Assembly (NCBI RefSeq): GCF_001299475.1
Contig: NZ_CYUJ01000002.1
Coordinates: 876,217-940,216 of the forward strand
Length of the DNA: 64,000 nt
Reading direction: 5' to 3'
Origin: Neofamilia massiliensis
GTDB taxonomy: Bacteria; Bacillota; Clostridia; Tissierellales; Peptoniphilaceae
Shown here: in pieces, positions 9,181-19,000 of the stretch
Position numbering within the stretch: the first letter of the stretch is position 1
Layout: each line of letters opens with the position of its first letter
The notes under the pieces: model-generated
The model's database searches: none
What the model saw: the letters and a program-made list of their open reading frames with translations, nothing else
Told to the model about the DNA's origin: nothing
Made by a program: the position numbers and the translations under genes

Positions 9181-10060
9181 ATAGGTGCTTAGTTAATTTA
9201 AGCATAGTCCCCTTTGCTGTTGTAAATATATTAGCTATTCCCAATATTTTATTTTGTTCATAAATGAGATAAGTCCCATTTTTATATTGGCTATTAAATG
9301 GCTCTGTCATACCATTTTTTAACCTCTTTATAAGAGCTTCATCAGAAAGAATGATTTTTTCCATATCTAAATGGATATCGTCTATATCAATTAAACTTGA
9401 CTTTATAAAATCTTCATCTTCTTCTATAAAATCTATTGCCTGGTCTATAGAAAATCCACTGCATTGAATTCTCTCTAAGTCAGACATATAGGCAAAGTTT
9501 CCAAGAGCTCTTCCAATATCATCTACTAAAGTTCTGATATAAGTTCCAGCAGAAACTTGGGTTTTTATTTTAGCTTCTTGCTTTTCAAAAGAAAAATCTA
9601 AAAGCTCAATTGAATAAATAGTTGTCAATCTTTCTTTTCTGTCTATACTTATACCCTGTCTGGCTAAATCATAAAGCCTTTGTCCTTTATATTTTAAAGC
9701 TGAATACATTGGGGGAATTTGTGTAATTTTCCCAACAAAATCATTTAAAATCATATTTAGATCGTCAATAGAGACTTTTTCATCTGTTGACTCAGTTACC
9801 TTTCCTTCTGCGTCTAAAGTATCTGTAGCCTTTCCAAATTTAATACTAGCTATATAAGTTTTTTTCTCTTTTTGTAAATACTCAATTGTCTTTGTTGCCC
9901 TGCCTAAGCAAACAACTAAAACGCCTGAAGCTAAAAGGTCTAGGGTCCCTGAATGGCCAACTTTTTTTTGATTGAAAATCTTTTTTACCATACGAACATA
10001 ATCAGTAGACCCAATGCCCTTTCTTTTATTTACTACTAAAAATCCATTATAATCAGTCAT
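9173..10060 (-). CDS. truB: tRNA pseudouridine(55) synthase TruB
   Basis: TruB makes pseudouridine 55 in the T-loop of tRNAs. The 295-residue product has the motif with the catalytic aspartate, seen here as 'GHSGTLDLLASGVLVV'; the family usually has Pro directly after the Asp, and here it is Leu. 'AGTYIRTLVDDIG' and a short C-terminal PUA-like region follow. It overlaps nrnA by eight bases and ribF by eight, inside the rimP-nusA-infB operon. The substitution is conservative in place and the rest of the family pattern is intact, so an active enzyme is likely. Confidence 0.95.
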   Translation of the reverse strand: MTDYNGFLVVNKRKGIGSTDYVRMVKKIFNQKKVGHSGTLDLLASGVLVVCLGRATKTIEYLQKEKKTYIASIKFGKATDTLDAEGKVTESTDEKVSIDDLNMILNDFVGKITQIPPMYSALKYKGQRLYDLARQGISIDRKERLTTIYSIELLDFSFEKQEAKIKTQVSAGTYIRTLVDDIGRALGNFAYMSDLERIQCSGFSIDQAIDFIEEDEDFIKSSLIDIDDIHLDMEKIILSDEALIKRLKNGMTEPFNSQYKNGTYLIYEQNKILGIANIFTTAKGTMLKLTKHLYV

Positions 10061-10985
10061 AATTATTTAAAATCTCTTCAATAGCTTTATCTAAGTTATT
10101 TTCTAAAATTGTAAAACCAGCGGCCTTTACATGGCCTCCTCCAGAAAACTTTTGAGCCAGTTCAGCTACGTTTTTATCATTCTTACTTCTCAAACTTCCC
10201 TTAAAACCATGATCAATTTCTTTTAGTACCATGGCCACTTCAACACCATCAATATCTCTGATAAATTCAACGCTGCCATCAGCATCTGATTCAACTGCTC
10301 CAAGTTTTTTTAAGTCATTTTTTAAAATATAGGAATAAGCAAAAGCTCTTTTTTTATCTATTACAAGTCTATTTAGGATTATAGATAGAATTTTTACTTT
10401 TTCTAGACTATTTTTTGAATATAAATTTGTGTTTATTTTATTTTGGTCAATTCCCAATTCAAGCAAGTCTGCAGCAATTTTGAAAGTACGCGGTGTGCAC
10501 GTATCATATTTAAATGAACCAGTATCAGAAGAAATTGCCGTAAAAATAGATTCTGCTATATTAACATCCATAGGCAAATTATAATCCTTAATTAACTCAT
10601 ACAATACTTCACCAGTAGATGAATAATCTGATTTTACAATATTTAGATCAAAGTCTAAGTTGTTTGAGATATGATGGTCAATATTAATTTTATATTTAGC
10701 CTTGTTTACTATATCTTGTCCTGGACCAAATCTATCTAAGCTTGAAGAGTCTAAGGTAATTAATAGGTCAAAATCTTTTTCCCATTCTTTACTTAGTTTA
10801 TCTATACCATATAAAAAATTTAAGTTATATGGGATTTCATCTAAACAAATGGCACTTACATCTTTTTCTAACTGTCTCAAAGATTCAGCTAAGGCTGTGA
10901 GGCAGCCTAAGTTATCTCCATCAGGGCTAATGTGTGAAATCAAAGCAATGGTAGTAGCTTGGTCAATATAGGCTCTAAAATCCAT
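10053..10985 (-). CDS. nrnA: DHH-family phosphoesterase NrnA (oligoribonuclease / pAp phosphatase)
   Basis: NrnA degrades very short RNAs and hydrolyses 3'-phosphoadenosine 5'-phosphate. The 310-residue protein shows the DHH-superfamily metal motifs in order: 'ISPDGDNLG' (about residue 20), 'TLDSS', 'IDHHIS' (about 125), and the C-terminal DHHA1 glycine motif 'GGGHVKAAGF'. It lies between rbfA (one-base overlap) and truB (eight-base overlap), a usual Firmicute position. The motifs fit the family well; which activity matters most cannot be read from sequence. Confidence 0.92.
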   Translation of the reverse strand: MDFRAYIDQATTIALISHISPDGDNLGCLTALAESLRQLEKDVSAICLDEIPYNLNFLYGIDKLSKEWEKDFDLLITLDSSSLDRFGPGQDIVNKAKYKINIDHHISNNLDFDLNIVKSDYSSTGEVLYELIKDYNLPMDVNIAESIFTAISSDTGSFKYDTCTPRTFKIAADLLELGIDQNKINTNLYSKNSLEKVKILSIILNRLVIDKKRAFAYSYILKNDLKKLGAVESDADGSVEFIRDIDGVEVAMVLKEIDHGFKGSLRSKNDKNVAELAQKFSGGGHVKAAGFTILENNLDKAIEEILNNYD

Positions 10986-11335
10986 TACTTATGTTCCTCA
11001 TTGACCTTTTCAATTTTTTCAAAAAGTTCAAAAGATTTTTCTATTGAATCATCTTCTACAAAGATTAATTCTGGCATTATTCTAAGTTTTAAATCCTTGG
11101 AAATTTCTCTTTTTATAAAACCTTTTGCCGATTCTAGTCCTTCAACTGTATCAGCTCTTTTGCTGTCATCTATAGTTGAAATATAAATTTTTGCAATAGA
11201 GTAATCATTGGTTAAATCTACATGAGTTACGCTAGCTAAAGAATCAATTCTTGGATCTTTTAAGCCATCTAAAATAAGCTTGGATACAGTTTTTTTAATT
11301 TCTTCTGCTATTCTCCTTACTCTTTTTTCACTCAT
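10985..11335 (-). CDS. rbfA: 30S ribosome-binding factor RbfA
   Basis: RbfA helps the late maturation of 16S rRNA and small subunits, notably in the cold. The 116-residue product has the single KH-like fold with the typical start '[17 protein letters not shown]', 'DPRI' and '[17 protein letters not shown]'. It overlaps infB by eight bases and shares one base with nrnA, so the three are translated in a coupled run. Length and position match the family. Confidence 0.95.
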   Translation of the reverse strand: MSEKRVRRIAEEIKKTVSKLILDGLKDPRIDSLASVTHVDLTNDYSIAKIYISTIDDSKRADTVEGLESAKGFIKREISKDLKLRIMPELIFVEDDSIEKSFELFEKIEKVNEEHK

Positions 11336-13808
11336 TTTTTACTTCCTCCATTATTGATGCTTCAATGATATCGCCAACTTTAATATCATTAAAATCGTCG
11401 ATGCCAATACCACATTCATAGCCAGTTGCTACTTCTCTAACATCATCTTTAAATCTCTTCAGTGAGGAAACATTTCCTTGGTGAATAATAATATCGTCTC
11501 TTAAGATTTGTACTAAAGAATCTCTTGTAATTTTACCTGAAATAACATAGCCTCCTGCAATAATATTTCCATTTGGCAATTTAAATGTATCTCTAACTTC
11601 ACATCTTCCAATAAAGTTTTCAACAAATTCAGGAGCATGCATACCCTTCACAGCATTTTCAAGGTCTTCTATCGCCTTATAAATTACTGTATAAGTTCTT
11701 ATATCTACTTCTTCTTTCTTTGCTAGTTCAAGTGAATTATTGTTAGGTCTAACATTAAATCCAATAATTATAGCATTAGATGCCTTGGCTAAAGTTATGT
11801 CAGATTCTGTAATTCCTCCGACTGCTGAATGGATTATGTTAATTTTAACTTCGTCTGTAGATAATTTTAGTATTGATTGACAAACTGCTTCAACACTTCC
11901 CTTGACGTCGCCTTTTACAACTAAGTTTAAGTCTTTAAGTGATCCTTCCTTAATCTTTGAGAATATATCATCTAAAGATACTTTAGTAGCTCTAAATTGT
12001 TCTTCTTTTTCTCTTTCGTGAACTGTTTCGGCAAAATTACGAGCTGATTTTTCATCTTTAAACACATATAAGAGATCCCCGGCATTTGGAACTTCAGATA
12101 AACCTTGAATTTCTACAGCCATTGAAGGTCCAGCTTTTTTAACATTTTTGCCCTTGTCATTGGTCATTGCTCTAATTCTTCCTGATGAAGAACCAGACGC
12201 TACATTGTCTCCAACTTTTAAAGTACCATTTTGTACTAGAACTGTTGCAACTGGTCCACGTCCAATGTCAAGCTGAGCCTCTATTACCGAACATACTGCT
12301 TCTCTATTTGGATTAGCTTTAAGTTCTAAAACTTCAGCTACTAATAGAACCATTTCCAATAGTTCATCAATTCCTTCACCTGTCTTTGCAGAAACTGGCA
12401 CCATAATTGTATCTCCGCCCCAGTCTTCAGCTAAAATGCTTTGCTCTGCTAGTTCTTGCTTAACTCTTTCAGGGTTAGCTGTAGGCTTATCTATTTTATT
12501 TATGGCGACTATAATTGGAACTCCAGCCGACTTAGAGTGAGAAATAGCTTCTATTGTTTGGGGCATAACTCCATCATCTGCTGCAACAACTAAAATTGCT
12601 ATGTCAGTTACTTGGGCGCCTCTCATTCTCATTGTTGTAAAAGCCTCATGACCAGGTGTATCTAAAAATGTTATTTTTTCGTCACCAGATCTTACTGTAT
12701 AAGCTCCTATATGTTGGGTAATACCGCCAGCTTCTCCTGCAGTTACTTTTGTAGACTTAATTTTATCAAGTAATGATGTTTTTCCATGGTCAACATGTCC
12801 CATTACAGTAACTACTGGTGCTCTTTTAATTAAATCTTCTTCTTTGTCTTTTTGATCTAAGTCAAATAACTCTTCAACTGGCACTTCTATTTCAGGTTCA
12901 GGTTTTTCTATTTCTATTCCCATTTCTAAAGCAAGTAAGTCTACTACGTCTTCATCTAGGTTTTGGTTAATAGTTGCCATTACTCCAAGGCTCATTAACT
13001 TAGTGATAACCTCTGAAGTTGTAGATTCTATGGCTTCACTAAATTCTTTTACAGTAACTGGGAAAGTAACCTTATAAACTTTATCTTTTTCTACTTTGTC
13101 TTCTTTCTTAGCAGCTTTCTTTTGCTTACTTACTGTATTACCTGTCTTTTTTGTAAGGTCTCTTTTAAAATGTTTTATTTCATTATTATCATTATAAAAC
13201 TTATTTTCCCTTTTTGATTGTTTTTGTTTTTGCTTTGATTTCGATAATTTTTTATTACTTCTATCTTTGTGTAATTCTAACTCCTCTATAGGGTTTTCAT
13301 CTTGTTGATACCTATTATTAGACTTTTTGTGGTTTTTGTCCTTGCTATATGAAGAGTTATCGCTGTTTTTAGGGGAAAACTTATTAGCCTTGTGGTCTTT
13401 ATTTTCTTTATTTATTTTTCCCCTGTCTTGTTTGCTTTTCGCTTGTTTAGCTGAAGCATTTTCTGATTTGTTCTCTTTATCTTTTTTATCTACCATAGGA
13501 GTTTTACTCTTTTGTTCTTGTATTTTACGTTTTTCTTCTTTTTTAACTTCTTCTAACTTCTTTTTTTCTTCAGCTTCTTTTGTAAGTTTCTTTTCAATTT
13601 CTTCAATGTTTACTCTAGGATTTGTTTTCTTTTTTGTCTTCTTTTCTACAGAATCATTGTTAGAATTGATTGCATTTTTAATTTTATTGGCTTCGTCATC
13701 TGTTAAAGTTGACATTGAATTAGCTATATCAATACTTAATTCTTTTCCTATTCTAACAACTTCTCTATTGTCTAACTTTAAATTTCTTGCAAGCTCATGT
13801 ACTCTCAA
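11328..13808 (-). CDS. infB: Translation initiation factor IF-2
   Basis: IF-2 is the GTPase that brings initiator tRNA to the ribosome. The 826-residue protein has an IF2-N domain at the start ('[16 protein letters not shown]'), a long Lys/Glu/Asn-rich linker (about residues 55-245), a second IF2-N-like domain, then the G domain with 'GHVDHGKTS' (G1), 'DTPGHEAF' (G3) and 'NKID' (G4), and domains II-IV. I place the start at a TTG (13808) with GGAGG eight bases upstream, because it gives the family's usual MRVHELA beginning; the TTG at 13823 would include the ribosome binding site itself. ylxQ, usually upstream, is missing. Confidence 0.95.
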   Translation of the reverse strand: MRVHELARNLKLDNREVVRIGKELSIDIANSMSTLTDDEANKIKNAINSNNDSVEKKTKKKTNPRVNIEEIEKKLTKEAEEKKKLEEVKKEEKRKIQEQKSKTPMVDKKDKENKSENASAKQAKSKQDRGKINKENKDHKANKFSPKNSDNSSYSKDKNHKKSNNRYQQDENPIEELELHKDRSNKKLSKSKQKQKQSKRENKFYNDNNEIKHFKRDLTKKTGNTVSKQKKAAKKEDKVEKDKVYKVTFPVTVKEFSEAIESTTSEVITKLMSLGVMATINQNLDEDVVDLLALEMGIEIEKPEPEIEVPVEELFDLDQKDKEEDLIKRAPVVTVMGHVDHGKTSLLDKIKSTKVTAGEAGGITQHIGAYTVRSGDEKITFLDTPGHEAFTTMRMRGAQVTDIAILVVAADDGVMPQTIEAISHSKSAGVPIIVAINKIDKPTANPERVKQELAEQSILAEDWGGDTIMVPVSAKTGEGIDELLEMVLLVAEVLELKANPNREAVCSVIEAQLDIGRGPVATVLVQNGTLKVGDNVASGSSSGRIRAMTNDKGKNVKKAGPSMAVEIQGLSEVPNAGDLLYVFKDEKSARNFAETVHEREKEEQFRATKVSLDDIFSKIKEGSLKDLNLVVKGDVKGSVEAVCQSILKLSTDEVKINIIHSAVGGITESDITLAKASNAIIIGFNVRPNNNSLELAKKEEVDIRTYTVIYKAIEDLENAVKGMHAPEFVENFIGRCEVRDTFKLPNGNIIAGGYVISGKITRDSLVQILRDDIIIHQGNVSSLKRFKDDVREVATGYECGIGIDDFNDIKVGDIIEASIMEEVKNE

Positions 13809-13827
13809 ATACAACACCTCCAAAGTG

Positions 13828-14091
13828 TTATTTTTCTATAACTTTATTTAATTCATCATAAATATCCTTATCAATTTTACATCTTAGACTACGCTCTAAT
13901 TCTTTGTTTGTAAAAGCACTTTCTAGGCAGTTGCTATCTTTATGAATATAAACTCCCCTACCATTTGCTTTTCCACTTTCATCAACAAAAATGTTATCGT
14001 CCTTGTCCTTTACAATTCTAAAAAGTTCATTTTTTTCGGCATTTTCTTTGCAACCGACGCATTTTCTCATTGGAATTTTCTTAGATTTCAT
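13828..14091 (-). CDS. rnpM: RNase P modulator RnpM (YlxR family)
   Basis: The 87-residue product has the YlxR signature: 'RKCVGCKE' near the N terminus, 'LFRIVKD', and 'NGRGVYIHK'. In Bacillus subtilis this protein binds the RNase P RNA and tempers its activity, and it was earlier known as a nucleic-acid-binding protein of the nusA operon. It sits seven bases after nusA. In most Firmicutes the L7Ae-like ylxQ follows; here infB follows directly, after a 19-base gap that holds the infB ribosome binding site. Confidence 0.88.
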   Translation of the reverse strand: MKSKKIPMRKCVGCKENAEKNELFRIVKDKDDNIFVDESGKANGRGVYIHKDSNCLESAFTNKELERSLRCKIDKDIYDELNKVIEK

Positions 14092-14098
14092 AAGTCAC

Positions 14099-15418
14099 CT
14101 ATATTTTATCTTCTTCTAGACTAATGGACTCAACATTTTCTACAAAATCGCTGTCAGTTTCTGTATCTAAACTAACTTCTTCATCATCATTTTCAATATT
14201 ATAAGCAAAGCTTTCTTCTTCAAGGTCATCATTTTCACTTGAATACATACTATCTAAGCTGTCTAAATCTTCAATTGATACTCCTGTAGGATGATTGTCA
14301 TCGTACTTAATCTCTTCTTCATAGGTCATATTCATAAGGTCATTTAATTCTTCTTGTTCTTCTTCAGATAAACTTTCATAGTATTCATCAAACTGACTTT
14401 CTGATTTTATATCAATTTTCCAGTTGGTAAGTTTAGCTGCTAGTCTTGCATTTTGACCTTCTTTACCGATAGCTAATGAAAGTTGATAATCTGGAACAAT
14501 TACTAAGGCTGATTTTTCTTTTTCATTTACGACTACTTCAACAACCTTTGATGGTGAAAGTGCATTTGCAATAAAGTACCTAATTCTTTTATCATAAATA
14601 ACTATATCAATTTTTTCATCGTCTATCTCATCTACTATGGCTTTTACCCTTGAACCTTTATATCCAACACAAGCCCCAAGAGGATCTACTTCTTCATTTT
14701 TTGAATAAACTGCAATTTTTGTTCTAGATCCAGCTTCTCTTGCTATAGAATAAATTTCTACAGTTCCTTCTTGAATTTCTGGTATTTCTAGTTCAAACAA
14801 TCTTTTTATTAATGATGGATGAGATCTAGATAAAATTATTTGTGGTCCTTTAGTTGTTTTTTTAACTTCTAAAACATAAAGTTTTAATCTATCTCCAGCT
14901 TGATAATTAATTCCTTCAATTTGTTCTGATGGAGGTAAGATTGCCTCAGTTTGTCCAAGGTCAAAATAAATTATATTTCTATTTATTCTTTGGATAACTC
15001 CAGTTATTAGCTCATTTTCCTTGTCGATATAATTATTGTAAATTACATCTCTTTCAGCATCTTTAATTCTTTGAATGACTACTTGTTTAGCTGTTTGTGC
15101 TGCTATTCTACCAAATTTTGAAGGAGTAATTTCTTTTAAATAAGTATCTCCTACGTTATAAATTTGGTCAATTTCTTTAGCTGTTTTAATATCAATTTCT
15201 TTGCTGTCATCTACTACTTCTTCTACAATATCGAACTCAGCAAATACTTTTATATCGCCATTTTTCTTATTAATTTTTACTATTGCATTTTGGCTAGTTC
15301 CATAGTTCTTTTTATAGCTTGATACTAAAGCAGCCTCAAGAGCTTCAAAAATTACATCTGGTGAAATTCCTTTTTCCTTAGTAATTTGGTCTAATGCTAA
15401 TAGAAAATCTTTGTTCAA
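14099..15418 (-). CDS. nusA: Transcription termination/antitermination factor NusA
   Basis: NusA binds RNA polymerase and nascent RNA to promote pausing and termination, and serves in rRNA antitermination. The 439-residue protein has the N-terminal polymerase-binding domain, an S1 domain (about residues 130-200, 'ELITGVIQRINRNIIYFDLG'), and two KH domains ('ACVGYKGSRVKAI' and 'LAIGKEGQNARLA', about 245-350). After the KH domains comes an Asp/Glu-rich tail of about 85 residues instead of the acidic repeats found in proteobacteria. It is two bases from rimP. A terminator within the operon leader could give NusA feedback control. Confidence 0.97.
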   Translation of the reverse strand: MNKDFLLALDQITKEKGISPDVIFEALEAALVSSYKKNYGTSQNAIVKINKKNGDIKVFAEFDIVEEVVDDSKEIDIKTAKEIDQIYNVGDTYLKEITPSKFGRIAAQTAKQVVIQRIKDAERDVIYNNYIDKENELITGVIQRINRNIIYFDLGQTEAILPPSEQIEGINYQAGDRLKLYVLEVKKTTKGPQIILSRSHPSLIKRLFELEIPEIQEGTVEIYSIAREAGSRTKIAVYSKNEEVDPLGACVGYKGSRVKAIVDEIDDEKIDIVIYDKRIRYFIANALSPSKVVEVVVNEKEKSALVIVPDYQLSLAIGKEGQNARLAAKLTNWKIDIKSESQFDEYYESLSEEEQEELNDLMNMTYEEEIKYDDNHPTGVSIEDLDSLDSMYSSENDDLEEESFAYNIENDDEEVSLDTETDSDFVENVESISLEEDKI

Positions 15419-15420
15419 TT

Positions 15421-15876
15421 TTATTTACCTCCGAAATCTATATATTGTCTCATTAATGAAATGTTTTCTATAGGTATCTCTATAATATCTTCTTCAACCT
15501 GTAAAAATATTTCTTTTTCATTATAGTTAGTTAATTTTCCAATAAATTCTTTTTTATTTTTTATTTTTTTATATAAACGAACTTCTACATTGTTGTCTAT
15601 ATTTCTTCTATAATCATCTAATGTTTTAAGCTTTCTATCTAAGCCTGGTGATGCAACTTCAATACGATAATCATTTGCGAAATATTCATCTAAATCAATT
15701 TCATTATCAACTGCTCTTGAAATTAAAGTACAGTCATCTAGGTTGATACCTTCTTTCTTGTAAATTATTATTTCAAATAAAGCTTGCTTCTTTTCTTTTA
15801 TATTAAGTTCAACTAATTCAAAATCATATGACTCTACAAGATTTTTTACTTTTTCTTCTAATTCTCTCTTGTTCAC
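15421..15876 (-). CDS. rimP: Ribosome maturation factor RimP
   Basis: RimP helps early assembly of the 30S subunit. The 151-residue product has the family pattern with 'EKKQALFEIIIYKKEGINLDD' region, 'YRIEVASPGLDRKL' and a C-terminal Sm-like barrel. The start is a GTG at 15876 with AAGGAGG five bases upstream; an earlier in-frame ATG would place coding sequence across the terminator hairpin at 15902-15927, so I rejected it. It is the first gene of the rimP-nusA-rnpM-infB operon and lies 51 bases from that terminator's promoter-side end. Confidence 0.93.
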   Translation of the reverse strand: MNKRELEEKVKNLVESYDFELVELNIKEKKQALFEIIIYKKEGINLDDCTLISRAVDNEIDLDEYFANDYRIEVASPGLDRKLKTLDDYRRNIDNNVEVRLYKKIKNKKEFIGKLTNYNEKEIFLQVEEDIIEIPIENISLMRQYIDFGGK

Positions 15877-15895
15877 TTTTACCTCCTTTAATTTC

Positions 15896-15927
15896 AAAAA
15901 ATTGAGAGTGGCTTTCACCACTCTCAA
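15896..15927 (-). terminator. Terminator after polC, lying inside the rimP leader
   Basis: Minus strand: 10-bp stem TTGAGAGTGG / CCACTCTCAA with a six-base loop, followed by TTTTTT. It would end polC transcripts. The putative rimP promoter (15955-15983) lies upstream of it, so rimP-nusA transcripts must also pass it, making it a candidate attenuator. Confidence 0.88.
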
Positions 15928-15954
15928 CAATAACTCTCTCTTTAATACATTTAT

Positions 15955-15983
15955 ATATTATCATTTTTTATTTGAAATATCAA
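15955..15983 (-). promoter_or_regulatory. Putative promoter of the rimP-nusA-infB operon
   Basis: Minus-strand -35 TTGATA (15978-15983), 17-base spacer, -10 TAATAT (15955-15960) with extended TGA. Start would be near 15948, about 70 bases before the rimP start codon and upstream of the terminator hairpin. Confidence 0.6.
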
Positions 15984-16005
15984 GGATTTCAAGCTTTTAT
16001 CATAA

Positions 16006-19000
16006 TTAAAATAATGATATTTGGTTTGTGTCATCTAATTTAGATAAAACACCTGTCTCCTTTAAATAGTCAACTACTTTTTTTGATAATTTTGTCTTTT
16101 TAATTAAATCTTCTATCGACAAAAAGTCTTCCCTTCCTCTAGCCGCAACTATTGAATTAGCAACACCTTCTCCTAAACTAGGAACAGTAACAAATGGTGG
16201 AATAATTTCATTATCAATTATTGTAAACTTTGTAGCTAAAGACTTATACAAATCTAACTTTCCTAATTTACAAGATCTAGCATACATTTCTAAAGCTATA
16301 TCATAAATAGCTAGGTCTCCCTCTTCTTTTTTAGAAATTTTTTCTGCAGATTTTAGATCTTTAATTTTTTTCTTTATTGCATCTGGACCTTTTGCTATTG
16401 TTTCTAAATCGAAGTTTGATAGTTTCATACTTAAGAAAGTTGCATAGAAGGCTTCTGGATAGTAAACCTTGTAGTATGCTAATCTTACTGACATTGTTAC
16501 ATAAGCTACAGCATGGGCCTTTGGAAACATATACTTTATTTTTTTCAAAGAATCAATATACCAATCAGGCAAAGGAAGCTTAGAAATTATTTCTTCCTCT
16601 TCTTCTGTAAGTCCTCTTCCCTTTCTAACTTTTTCCATAGTGAAGAAAGAAAACTTCTTATCAGCTCCAGCTCTTATTAGGTCTTGCATTATATCTTCTC
16701 TAGTTGATATTACATCTTTTAATTCTGCTCTCCCAGAATTTACTAATTCTTCTGCATTGTTGGTCCAAACATCAGTACCATGAGAAAGACCAGAAATTCT
16801 AACTAATTCTGCAAAAGTAGTGGGCTTAGTTGATTTTAACATCTTTTGAACAAAGTTTGTTCCAAACTCTGGGATACCAAGTGTTCCCATATCAATATCA
16901 AAGATATTTCTATCTAAATTTAATGCATCAGCATTAGAAAATAAAGAAATTACTTTTTCATCATTTAAAGGCACCTTTAAAAAATCTGTTTTGGTTAAAC
17001 TCTCAATCATCTTTATCATAGTCGGAACATCATGACCTAAAATATCTAGTTTTAAAATTGTAGAAGATATAGCATTATAATCATAGTGGGTAGTTGTAAC
17101 ATCACTATTCTTATCATTAGCTGGCCTTTGTACCGGAGAAAAGTCATGAATATCCTTATAGTCAGGAACAATCATAATCCCTCCAGCGTGTTGACCTGTA
17201 GTTCTTTTTATACCGACTAAAGACTTGGCATATCTTTCAGTTTCGGCCTTCGAAAAGTTTGTATTAGTCTCTTCAATAAATTTTAAAACATAACCATAGG
17301 CGGTTTTTTCTGCAATTGTTCCAATTGTTCCTGCTCTAAACACTTTTCCCTTTCCAAAAAGTTCTTCTGTGTACTTGTGAGCCTGAGTTTGGTATTCTCC
17401 AGCAAAATTTAAATCAATATCAGGTTCTTTATCTCCATCAAAGCCTAAGAATACTTCAAAAGGAATTTCGTCCCCATATCTGTTTAATTGTTCGCCGCAC
17501 TTAGGGCAAGTTTTTTCAGGTAAGTCATTTCCTGAATAGACTTTCATTTCTTCTGTATTAATAAATTCTGAATATTGACACTTTGGACAGGAATAGTGTG
17601 GAGGTAGTGGATTTACTTCAGTAATACCGCACATTGTTGCTACTAAACTTGACCCGACTGACCCTCTTGAGCCTACTTGATATCCATCTTCATTGGCTTT
17701 TTTTACTAACTTTTGGGCTATAATATATAAAACAGAATAGCCATTTTTAATTATTGAATTTAGCTCGACTTCTAACCTATTTGCTATAAGCTCTGGCAAG
17801 TCTTCTCCATAAACTTCATGGGCTTTTTTATAAGTTATTTCTCTCAACATTTTATCTGATCCTTCAATTACTGGAGGATAAGTTCCGTCTGGTATAGGTT
17901 TTATATCTTCACAAAGATCAGCTATTTTCTTAGGGTTTTTTATAACTACTTCAACTGCCCTAGCATTTAAATAAGAAAACTCTTCCAGCATTTCATCTGT
18001 TGTTAAAAATGAATAGTCATTGTCATATTCATCTCTATTTAAACTTAAGCCATGTTTTAAAATCTTCCTAGACATTCTAGTTTCCTTGTCTAAATAGTGG
18101 ACATCTCCTGTTGCAACAACTAATTTATTAAGTTTGTCTCCTATGGAAATAACTTTTTTGTTTAACTTTATTAAGTCTTCTTCATCAGAAAAGTATTCTG
18201 GTATTAAATTAAGATTATTTTTATTTGGCTGAATTTCTAAATAATCATAATAGCTTGCTATTTCTTCAATTCTATCCTCAGAAAAATCCTTTAAAATAGC
18301 TTGTTGTACTTCTCCATCTTGACAAGCAGGTGAAACTAAAAGTCCGTTTCTATGATTGTCTAAGACTGATTTCGGAACTTTTGGTACATAATTAAAATAA
18401 TCTATGTGAGATTTCGAAACAATTTGGTAAATATTTTTCAATCCTTCTAAATTTTTTGCTAGTAATATAGCATGAAAACTTTGACCAGATTCTTTTTTTC
18501 TTTTCTTTATTAAACCTTGTATATTATCAATAGATGATGCAAAAGAATTTTTAATTAGGTTGTCATCTAAAAGCCTTATGAATACATCACCTGTTGCTCT
18601 AGCATCATCCACTGCCCTGTGGGCATTTTCTAAAGATACTCCCAATCTTTTTGCAACATTTCCAAGTCTGTGACTTCTAACATTTGGATAAAAAATTCTT
18701 GATAGCTCTAAAGTATCAATATAAGGTTTTTCAAATTCAAGACCAATTTTTTTAAAATTATTCTTTAAAAAAGCCATATCAAAATTTGCATTATGGGCAA
18801 CCATAATAGAATCTTCTATAAAAGAATAAAATTTTGGTAAAACTTCATCAATTGTTGGTTGATTAACTAGCATAGCGTCAGTTATATTAGTTAACTCAAC
18901 TATTTCTTCAGGAAGTTTTCTCTTTGGATTTATTAGAACGTTAAAACTATCTATTATTTCGCCATCTTTAATTTTTACTGCTCCAATTTCAATAACCTCA

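Noticed and set aside
15877..15930. Longer rimP start at an upstream ATG
   Set aside because: It would translate the terminator hairpin; GTG 15876 has a near-perfect binding site.
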